Shown: in pieces, positions 1-5,409 of the stretch
Layout of the letters: the number at the start of each line of letters is the position of its first letter
How positions within the stretch are numbered: the first letter of the stretch is position 1
Source of the DNA: Terriglobales bacterium
Lineage (GTDB): Bacteria > Acidobacteriota > Terriglobia > Terriglobales > Acidobacteriaceae
NCBI GenBank assembly: GCA_030043575.1
Contig: JASHXK010000058.1
Location: forward strand, 1 to 6,885
DNA length: 6,885 bases
Direction of reading: 5' to 3'
Made by a program: the position numbers and the translations under genes
The notes under the pieces: model-generated
What the model saw: only the letters and a program-made list of their open reading frames with translations
Databases searched by the model: none
What the model was told of the DNA's origin: nothing

Positions 1-88
1 TCGCCGCTTTCGCAATGGCAGTCTTTTTCTTGACAGGGACTTTTTTCTTGCTGGTTGCCGCTTTTTTCTTGGCAGGCTTTTTCTTCAT
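1..88 (-). CDS. Lys/Ala-rich histone H1-like N-terminus, partial
   Basis: Read on the minus strand, the frame starts at an ATG (88-86) and encodes MKKKPAKKKAATSKKK followed by more KKK/Ala/Pro/Val steps for 29 codons, then leaves the window. An in-frame TGA lies two codons upstream (94-92), so this ATG is the only possible start in the frame. A purine stretch GGAAGG lies about 14 nt upstream, which is rather far for a ribosome binding site. Lysine/alanine-rich tails of this kind occur in bacterial histone H1-like nucleoid proteins and as N-terminal extensions on nucleic-acid-binding enzymes; they bind DNA or RNA through charge. The rest of the protein is outside the window, so the family cannot be decided. 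The Phe/Leu-rich reading on the opposite strand is the antisense shadow of the AAG/AAA codons. Confidence 0.6.
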   Translation of the reverse strand, partial: MKKKPAKKKAATSKKKVPVKKKTAIAKAA

Positions 89-180
89 GGATCACCGGCG
101 GCCCTTCCGGAAACCGCTGTGGAACGCTTTGGGTGGAGTACGCCTGCAGACGTGCATTAAGGACCTATTGAACTTGCGGC

Positions 181-226
181 GCGCTTTAGCGCCAGAGGTA
201 ACGATCCTTTACCTCATCGCTAAAGC
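181..226. repeat. Nested inverted repeat (9 + 7 bp arms)
   Basis: The outer arms GCTTTAGCG (183-191) and CGCTAAAGC (218-226) are perfectly complementary. The inner arms GAGGTAA (195-201) and TTACCTC (209-215) are also perfectly complementary. They are separated by 3 and 2 unpaired bases and close on a 7-nt loop (202-208). The left outer arm lies inside a small palindrome of its own, GCGCT-TT-AGCGC (181-192). The element could form a long imperfect hairpin or a cruciform. No T-tract follows on either strand, so a simple intrinsic terminator is not supported. Confidence 0.6.
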
Positions 227-250
227 CGATTCATTATTGAGTTGATAACT

Positions 251-268
251 GCACCGCTGAAGCGGTGC
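251..268. repeat. Short palindrome, 8-bp arms, GA centre
   Basis: GCACCGCT-GA-AGCGGTGC is a perfect 8-bp inverted repeat with a two-base centre, followed by TCCACCC. It has the same CT-NN-AG core as the palindromes at 181-192, 339-354 and 383-402. From general recollection, scattered elements of this form are common between genes in acidobacterial genomes; this could not be checked here. Confidence 0.6.
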
Positions 269-332
269 TCCACCCATCAAATCGAACCGAAGTATGTTCG
301 CGCAGCGCCGCAGTTGTCAAGCTAGGGACAGA

Positions 333-360
333 TCCCTCGCGGACTGAAGTCCGCTCGGGA
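333..360. repeat. Short palindrome, 7-bp arms plus outer 4-bp arms
   Basis: The inner arms GCGGACT (339-345) and AGTCCGC (348-354) flank a GA centre. Outer arms TCCC (333-336) and GGGA (357-360) pair across a symmetric tc/tc internal loop. The core has the same layout as the neighbouring palindromes, but the arm sequence differs, so the elements share an architecture and are not copies of one sequence. Confidence 0.6.
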
Positions 361-382
361 GGCGAGAGGTAGACGGCCTATC

Positions 383-402
383 GGCACGACTAAAGTCGTG
401 CC
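383..402. repeat. Short palindrome, 9-bp arms, AA centre
   Basis: GGCACGACT-AA-AGTCGTGCC is a perfect 9-bp inverted repeat. It ends 28 nt beyond the stop codon of the minus-strand regulator, so it would be transcribed as a stem-loop in that mRNA's 3' end. It lacks a following U-tract on the minus strand. It could protect the 3' end or help termination, but it reads best as one of the family of intergenic palindromes. Confidence 0.6.
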
Positions 403-430
403 CTGACACAAAGCGCTCGAAAACTGGCTT

Positions 431-2311
431 CTACTCCGGCAGTCCCATCTTCTGGAGGAATGCCGCGTATCGGGGATCTTTGTAGAGGTTCTTCAGCAGC
501 GGATCGCCCTTGATGGCCGCCACTCCCGCGTCTTTGTGGGCGCGGGCGGCTTCCAGCCACTGGAAAGCTTGATCCGCTTCTCCGCGAAAGGCATAGACTT
601 CTGCGATTTGATACGCGGCCTGTTCATGATAGTCGTTGATCAGTTTCTGCAATGCTGCTTCCGCGTCGCTCTTCCTGCCGAGCGCGCTGTAGGCCAGAGC
701 CTCGCCGACGGTGCGTTCGCTGCCCGCAGGAATCCTGGTGAATTCAGTCAGGGCCTGTTGCGGCTGTGATCGTGCCAGATACACCAGGCCCAGCAGGTAG
801 TGCGCCTCGGGACCCTCCGGCGAGATGGCCAGCGACTTCTGGAAGGCGTCGATCGCCAGATCCTGGTGGCCGGCGTAATAGGCATGCATTCCCAATGAGA
901 CGTGTGCCACCACACTCAGCGGATCGATCTCCACGGCGCGGCGATTGAGCGCAACCGCGTCCTCGAAATGGCCAAGGCTGGCCTGCAAACTCGACGCTCC
1001 CAACAGCACCACGGAATTTTGCGGTTCCAGCGCCAGCGCTTTCTGGAAAGCTGCGTCCGCGCCGCCCCAATCCCAGTCGTATCCGCGCTTGATGCGCCCG
1101 ATCGCAGCGTGCGCTTCAGCCAGTCCCGGATCCAGCCGCAGCGCGCGCTCTGCCGCCATCCTTCCGTCCTGGTAGCCCTGCTCGAATGATGCACCCTCGG
1201 CGTTCTCGGCGCGTGCGATCAGCACCCAAGCCAGCGCCGACCATGCCCGCGCATAGTTGGGGTCCAGCTTCACCGCCTGCTGGAAATAATCGTAAGCGCG
1301 ATTGAGATCGTCATGCGTGCGCCGTTCGTAATAGTACCGGCCTTGCAGATAGGCGTTGTAGGCTTCCGGGCTCATCCCACGTTGTGGGGCTTCGGTGGAA
1401 TGCGCGTTAAGCAGTCGCAACTTAAGCTCGCTAGTAATCGCGCGGGCGATGTCGTCCTGCACTGCGAAAACGTCATTCAGATCGCGATCGTAGGTGTTGG
1501 ACCACAGCTGGAAGCCGTCGTCGGCCTTCACCAGTTCGGCGGAGATCCGTACTCGCTTGCCTTCCTTGCGAACGCTCCCTTCCAGAATCGTTGCTACGTC
1601 GAGCCTCGTGCCAATCGCTACAGGATCAGCACTCTTGTCACGGAACTGGAACGACGAAGTGCGCGCCGCCACGCGCAACCCCGGTGTCTTGGCGAGATGG
1701 TTAAGTAGCTCCTCGGCTAACCCGTCCGAGAAGTACTGCTGATTTTTCTCGGGACTCATATCCGCGAAAGGAAGCACGGCGATCGACGACGCGACCGGCT
1801 TCTGAAAAGCCAGCGAGCTGCGCTTCCACCAGACAGTGCCAATGGCCAGTAGGGCGAGAAAAGCCACGGCGGGCAATAGCAAAGTCCACAAGCGGCGCAG
1901 CGATGACATCGGCGCCACTTCCGGCAGGCCGAATTCGGTTGTTGATTGTAGCCCGATGGGAACTAACGCGGGCCGGGGATAGGCCTCTATCGCGGCAGGC
2001 GCCGTTTCCAGAGTTCCGATGAAACGATATCCGTGCTTAGGCACGGTTTCGATGTAGGTCGGAGTTTGCGCCTCGTCATTCAGCGCTTCCCGCAACCGGC
2101 GGACCGCGACGTTCAGGCTGGCCTCGAACTCCACGAACGTGTTCTCCGGCCAGAGACGCGTCTTCAACTCATCGCGCGTGACCATCTCACCGGGAACTTC
2201 CAACAGAGCCTGCAAGACCAGGAATGATTTTGGCTGGAGCTTGATGCGATAGCCGAACTTGCGCAGGTCCCCCGACTCGACGTTGACCTCGTAGGGCCCG
2301 AAGCGAATCAT
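431..2311 (-). CDS. ToxR/CadC-topology winged-helix regulator with TPR array
   Basis: This is a probable membrane-bound one-component transcription regulator of about 626 residues. Residues 3-99 match the OmpR/PhoB C-terminal winged helix (RFGPYEVNVESGDLRK at the start, recognition helix about 63-77, wing YIETVPKHGYRF at 86-97), with no receiver domain before it. One hydrophobic segment (about 141-162) follows. Residues 176-300 begin SIAVLPFADMSPEKNQQYFS and resemble the TolB-N/FlgO-like domain often found between such winged helices and TPRs. From about 316 to the end there are at least five TPR-like units with the usual LDP/EP turns (KLDPNYARAW, RLDPGLAEAH, EIDPLSVVAH and others). The topology suggests cytoplasmic DNA binding and extracytoplasmic sensing or protein binding; the ligand is unknown. 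I favour the ATG at 2311 because the conserved domain begins there, but its RBS is weak. ATG 2374 and TTG 2386 would add 21 or 25 low-complexity residues. It is divergent from the GloVer genes and may regulate them. Confidence 0.88.
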   Translation of the reverse strand: MIRFGPYEVNVESGDLRKFGYRIKLQPKSFLVLQALLEVPGEMVTRDELKTRLWPENTFVEFEASLNVAVRRLREALNDEAQTPTYIETVPKHGYRFIGTLETAPAAIEAYPRPALVPIGLQSTTEFGLPEVAPMSSLRRLWTLLLPAVAFLALLAIGTVWWKRSSLAFQKPVASSIAVLPFADMSPEKNQQYFSDGLAEELLNHLAKTPGLRVAARTSSFQFRDKSADPVAIGTRLDVATILEGSVRKEGKRVRISAELVKADDGFQLWSNTYDRDLNDVFAVQDDIARAITSELKLRLLNAHSTEAPQRGMSPEAYNAYLQGRYYYERRTHDDLNRAYDYFQQAVKLDPNYARAWSALAWVLIARAENAEGASFEQGYQDGRMAAERALRLDPGLAEAHAAIGRIKRGYDWDWGGADAAFQKALALEPQNSVVLLGASSLQASLGHFEDAVALNRRAVEIDPLSVVAHVSLGMHAYYAGHQDLAIDAFQKSLAISPEGPEAHYLLGLVYLARSQPQQALTEFTRIPAGSERTVGEALAYSALGRKSDAEAALQKLINDYHEQAAYQIAEVYAFRGEADQAFQWLEAARAHKDAGVAAIKGDPLLKNLYKDPRYAAFLQKMGLPE

Positions 2312-2586
2312 GGACGTCCCACGGAGTGGGGTATCGGGCGAAATCGGGGAGCGAGCCGACGCAGCTGGGGCCATGATTGGCTGCAAATGTTATCACAGTT
2401 TCGTCAACAAGCCATGTTCGATGAGGAGCTATTTCATGTTTCTGCAACATCTTAGACCGTAAGGTGGAATTAATTTGACTTGCGGCTTCGGGGGGAGGAA
2501 AAGGGTACATCACAGCGCCCCAGAACCGTCGCTGGGTGGTTGAGTTCGAGCGGAAAGATCGCGCTCGATTGGGTTCGTCCCCAGAT

Positions 2587-2621
2587 GAGCGCCGGTGATT
2601 GAGGTTTGGTCTCCGGCGCTC
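2587..2621 (+). promoter_or_regulatory. Leader stem-loop, 9-bp perfect stem
   Basis: GAGCGCCGG (2587-2595) and CCGGCGCTC (2613-2621) are exact reverse complements around a 17-nt loop. The stem is GC-rich and stable. It lies 46 nt before the Shine-Dalgarno of the first GloVer gene, so it is probably in that gene's 5' untranslated leader, or it is an operator-like dyad overlapping the promoter. I do not recognise it as a known riboswitch. Confidence 0.45.
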
Positions 2622-2632
2622 CGCTCTATCTG

Positions 2633-2650
2633 CCGGACTTCGGAGTCTGG
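2633..2650 (+). promoter_or_regulatory. Second leader hairpin, TCGG loop
   Basis: CCGGACT (2633-2639) pairs with AGTCTGG (2644-2650) through seven base pairs including one G-U, closing a TCGG loop. It is 17 nt upstream of the AAGGAG ribosome binding site and 11 nt downstream of the first leader stem. The two adjacent hairpins could affect translation or stability of the GloVer mRNA. No function is demonstrated. Confidence 0.35.
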
Positions 2651-2667
2651 TACGGGAACACTTCCGC

Positions 2668-2673
2668 AAGGAG
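2668..2673 (+). promoter_or_regulatory. Ribosome binding site that fixes the GloVer A start
   Basis: AAGGAG sits 4 nt before the ATG at 2678. This favours that start over the upstream in-frame TTG at 2606, which has no such signal and lies in the loop of the leader stem. Confidence 0.75.
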
Positions 2674-2677
2674 AATC

Positions 2678-3918
2678 ATGGTGAGGTGGTTGAGGCAAGA
2701 ACGGTACCGTTTTGGCGGCATCGACCTCTGGATGGCGATCGCGGCATCGGCCATCGCAATCCTCATGATCGTTGCCGCCAGCGAAGCGCAGGGGCAAACC
2801 TTCACCATCCTGCACAACTTCAGCGGCCCGGACGGCGGTAACCCAGAGGCCGGCTTGATCATGGATCAGTCGGGAAATCTTTATGGCACAGCCTACAGCG
2901 GGGGAAACTTCAGCGGGGTGTGCCAAGGCGTTGGCTGCGGAGTTGTTTTTGAGCTGACCCGACACGCATCGAATTGGACTCTGAATCCGCTCTACAAGTT
3001 CTCCGGTCCGGATGGTTCCAACCCGTCCTCTCGCGTGATCTCTGGTCCGGACGGCAGTCTCTATGGCACAACCGTCTACGGAGGCGCATCGAACGCCGGA
3101 GTCGTTTTCCGCCTGCAGCCTCCTGCCACTGCTTGTAAAGCCGTGCTCTGTCCGTGGAGGGAAACTGTCCTATATTCCTTCACTGGCGGTAACGATGGCG
3201 GCTATCCAACCTACGGCGACTTAGCCTTCGACCAGGCGGGCAACATTTATGGCACAACGTCCTACGGAGGAAACACCACGGGATATTGCAGCGACTATGG
3301 GGGTTGCGGGGTGGTTTTCGAGCTGTCGCCCTCCCCCGAAGCCTGGACCGAGAATGTTCTGCACGCCTTTCAGTTTAGCGATGGCGCGTATCCCTATGCC
3401 GGGGTGATCTTCGACAGTGCTGGAAATATCTACGACACGGCAGAGGCGGGTGGGACGCTCGCGGGCGGAGTGGTCTATGAATTAACGCCATCCGGCTCGG
3501 GATGGACGGAAACCGTGCTACACAATTTCAACGAGGTCAACGGAGAAGATGGCGGACAGGCGTATGGGGGACTGATCGCCGATTCGTCGGGAGACTTCTA
3601 CGGGGTTACGTCAACGGTGGCGGAGCGGCCTATGAACTATCACCGTCCAACGGCGGCTGGACTTTCAACGTGCTTTACGGCTTCGACGCCTATCAGGGGT
3701 CGCTGGCGAAGCTCGCCATGGACAGCTCAGGCAATCTTTACGGAACCATATTCATTGGGGCTCCGGAGGTATTTCGCTTGACGCCGTCGGACGGCCAATG
3801 GAACCTTACCGGCTTCAGCGGCAGCGCGGGCGACGAACCTTACGGCAACATGATCCTGGATAGCAGCGGCAATCTCTATGGTACGGCCGGCGATTTGGTA
3901 TTCGAGATCACGCCGTAG
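2678..3918 (+). pseudogene. GloVer-repeat secreted protein A, frameshifted
   Basis: This is a tandem-repeat protein of the GloVer (TIGR03803-type, Gloeobacter/Verrucomicrobia) family with no known biochemical role. The N-terminus has a basic stretch, a hydrophobic core (about 17-34) and a likely signal-peptidase site near ASEAQG-QT, so export is expected. Seven repeats follow, each with an LYxF strand, a GNLYGTT-type centre, a GG loop, a VVFELTP-type strand and usually a closing Trp. The original frame is good to about 3610, then gives non-homologous residues and stops at 3781. The frame starting one base earlier (-1) continues the repeats from VNGGGAAYELSPSNGGW to FEITP and the stop at 3916-3918. 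The break is near 3605-3622 and costs part of repeat five. A real deletion or a sequence error are both possible; restored length would be about 413-417 residues. Three CX4-5C cysteine pairs are present. There is no C-terminal anchor. Confidence 0.8.
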
Positions 3919-4004
3919 CCTTGTCAAATTGCACGACTAGAGCAAACTGAGCCGGATATCGTAGGGTTGTGTTTGGCGCCTCTTTGCAATAAAGTGCTGG
4001 GATC

Positions 4005-4010
4005 AAGGAG
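4005..4010 (+). promoter_or_regulatory. Ribosome binding site that fixes the GloVer B start
   Basis: AAGGAG is 7 nt before the ATG at 4018, an ideal spacing. It supports this start over the TTG at 3967 and the internal ATGs at 4144 and 4150, which lack comparable signals. Confidence 0.75.
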
Positions 4011-4017
4011 TAAGAAG

Positions 4018-5409
4018 ATGGCAAGCTTGGAATCGTACTCCCATTGCACAACCATCGACCAGCCCACAGAAAGTGCGGCGTCGTTCAAGCAGCATCGGGG
4101 CAGAGCACGCACCCCATGGCGTTTTCGATCCGCATTGAATCGAATGTCTATGCAAACCCCTCGACTCGGGCGGTTGCTCGCCCTTGCCGCTGCGCTGGCG
4201 GGCGTCCTCGCACTTCTCGCTTTCATGATGGAATCGGCGCAGGCGCAGACCTATTCGGTGATCTACAACTTTACCGGCGGAGCGAATGGCGCGTTGCCGA
4301 TGGCAGGTTTGACGTCGGATGGCGCCGACAGCTTCTACGGCACGACGAACTTCGGCGGTGTTATCGGCGGACCTTGTGGCAGCAACGGCTGTGGCCTCGT
4401 TTACCGGCTGAACAACAACGGTTCGGGCTGGACGCTGACGCTACTGTACACCTTCCTGGGTGGCGCCGACGGACAGAATCCTGAGACCGCCGGCGTTGTC
4501 TTCGGACCTGACGGCGGTCTGTATAGCAGCACGTTCCTTGGCGGCGGAGGATGCACTGGTCCGGGCTGCGGCACGGTCTTCAAACTATGGCCGCCACGAG
4601 GCATTGGCCCGTCGACGCAATGGGTAGAGACCATCCTGCATCGCTTTAACGGAACCGACGGTTCCGGGCCGGTGGGAGCCGTGATCTTCGATCACTTCGG
4701 CAACATTGACGGAGCCACCAATGCCGGCGGCTTCAACAACGGCGGAGTCATTTACCAGTTAAGCGAGTCCAGCGGCTGGGAAGAGGAAGTTCTTTTCCAT
4801 CCCTATGGCTATCCCGGAAGCGGGCTGACCATGGATCACGCGGGCGACCTCTACGGCACAACCTTTGACGGTGGAACCCATCTTTACGGATCAGTCTTCA
4901 AGTTGACGCCGTCGGGCTCGGGCTTTACCTCGACCGACCTCTACGATTTCACCAACGGCAACGACGGCGCTTATCCAAAGGCCGGGGTGATCCTGGATGC
5001 GCAGGGTAATCTCTACGGGGCGACCAGCTCGGGAGGATCGGGCAAAGGGGGAACGGTATTCAAGCTGACTTCCTCCAACGGCCAGTACATCTATAGCACG
5101 CTGTACAGCTTCCCAGCTCCCTCCAACGGAAGACTCATCTCGGGGCCAGTTGGCAATCTGGTGATGGATAGCGCCGGCAATCTTTACGGCACGACGTTCT
5201 CCGACGGCGCCTATGGATTCGGAGCGGTATTCAAGCTGACGCCGTCCAATGGCAGCTGGACCTACACTTCGCTCCATGATTTCACCAATGGCAGCGACGG
5301 CGGCTTCCCCTATAGCAGCCTGGTCTTCGATCCGCAAGGGAATCTATACGGGACAGCATCCACTGGCGGCCCTTATGGTGCGGGCGTGGTATTTGAGATC
5401 ACGCCGTAA
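4018..5409 (+). CDS. GloVer-repeat secreted protein B
   Basis: This is an intact paralogue of the preceding gene, 463 residues, starting 99 nt after it and probably co-transcribed. An unusually long polar, basic N-region (about 50 residues) precedes the hydrophobic segment (53-71) and a good signal-peptidase site AQA-QT after residue 76. The mature part is seven repeats of 45-65 residues with the family pattern: TxTxLYxF, a GNLYGTT-type motif, GG loop, VFKLTP-type strand, Trp or aromatic end. Clear GNLYG copies occur in repeats 5, 6 and 7. It ends right after VVFEITP, so it has no PEP-CTERM or other sorting tail. All four mature-region cysteines form two CX4C pairs in repeats 1 and 2. Seven repeats suggest a seven-bladed beta-propeller, which is inference. 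The cellular role is unknown: a secreted or periplasmic binding or surface protein is plausible. The stop overlaps the 3' end of the convergent aldolase gene by 11 bp. Confidence 0.88.
   Translation: MASLESYSHCTTIDQPTESAASFKQHRGRARTPWRFRSALNRMSMQTPRLGRLLALAAALAGVLALLAFMMESAQAQTYSVIYNFTGGANGALPMAGLTSDGADSFYGTTNFGGVIGGPCGSNGCGLVYRLNNNGSGWTLTLLYTFLGGADGQNPETAGVVFGPDGGLYSSTFLGGGGCTGPGCGTVFKLWPPRGIGPSTQWVETILHRFNGTDGSGPVGAVIFDHFGNIDGATNAGGFNNGGVIYQLSESSGWEEEVLFHPYGYPGSGLTMDHAGDLYGTTFDGGTHLYGSVFKLTPSGSGFTSTDLYDFTNGNDGAYPKAGVILDAQGNLYGATSSGGSGKGGTVFKLTSSNGQYIYSTLYSFPAPSNGRLISGPVGNLVMDSAGNLYGTTFSDGAYGFGAVFKLTPSNGSWTYTSLHDFTNGSDGGFPYSSLVFDPQGNLYGTASTGGPYGAGVVFEITP

Larger units (their letters stand above)
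89..430. other. Gene-free spacer with palindrome cluster
   Basis: This stretch of about 340 bp lies between the start of the Lys-rich gene and the 3' end of the regulator gene, both on the minus strand. I see no credible coding frame. It holds several short palindromes and one nested inverted repeat, listed separately. It must contain the promoter of the Lys-rich gene and the transcription end of the regulator, but I found no clear -35/-10 pair and no hairpin followed by a T-tract. Confidence 0.6.
2312..2677. promoter_or_regulatory. Divergent control region, regulator / GloVer genes
   Basis: This region of about 365 bp separates the preferred start of the regulator (minus) from the first GloVer gene (plus) and must contain both promoters. 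I could not assign convincing -35/-10 pairs; a TTGACT near 2474 lacks a -10 at proper spacing. A small dyad ATGTT-tctgc-AACAT (2436-2450) and two further ATGTT copies (2387 and 2414) are weak operator candidates. Two stem-loops near the right end are listed separately. If the regulator starts at 2374 or 2386, the left part of this region is coding. Confidence 0.4.

Noticed and set aside
15..245. Plus-strand open frame rich in Phe and Leu, resembling a membrane peptide
   Set aside because: Its hydrophobic part is the antisense of the AAG/AAA lysine codons of the minus-strand gene, and the rest runs through the palindromic spacer.
383..402. Intrinsic terminator of the regulator gene
   Set aside because: The stem is strong, but no T-tract follows on the minus strand, and several similar palindromes lie further away from gene ends.
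1313..1708. Plus-strand open frame of 131 residues
   Set aside because: It is antisense to the regulator's TolB-like and TPR parts, an effect of GC-rich codon use.
2387..2450. Three ATGTT copies and an ATGTT-AACAT dyad as operators of the regulator
   Set aside because: Five-base repeats in an AT-richer stretch are expected by chance and the spacing is irregular. Kept only as a weak remark in the control-region entry.
2474..2510. TTGACT as a -35 element for the GloVer genes
   Set aside because: No -10-like hexamer lies 16-18 bp downstream; the following bases are G-rich.
2187..2669. Minus-strand open frame of 160 residues covering the divergent region
   Set aside because: It overlaps the winged-helix coding sequence in another frame, shows no domain pattern and has no RBS.
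3600..3625. Programmed -1 ribosomal frameshift joining the two GloVer A frames
   Set aside because: The direction is right, but no X XXY YYZ slippery heptamer is in the needed frame (the zero-frame reading is C GGG GTT), and the missing residues point to a deletion.
3502..3918. A separate small GloVer gene
   Set aside because: Its first 35 residues are out-of-frame shadow, no RBS precedes it, and its repeats continue those of GloVer A in register. It is the 3' part of the frameshifted gene.
2678..5409. DNA-level tandem repeats or a CRISPR-like array in the GloVer genes
   Set aside because: The periodicity is at the protein level (GNLYGTT-type motifs), the DNA units differ in length and sequence, and there are no constant repeats with unique spacers.
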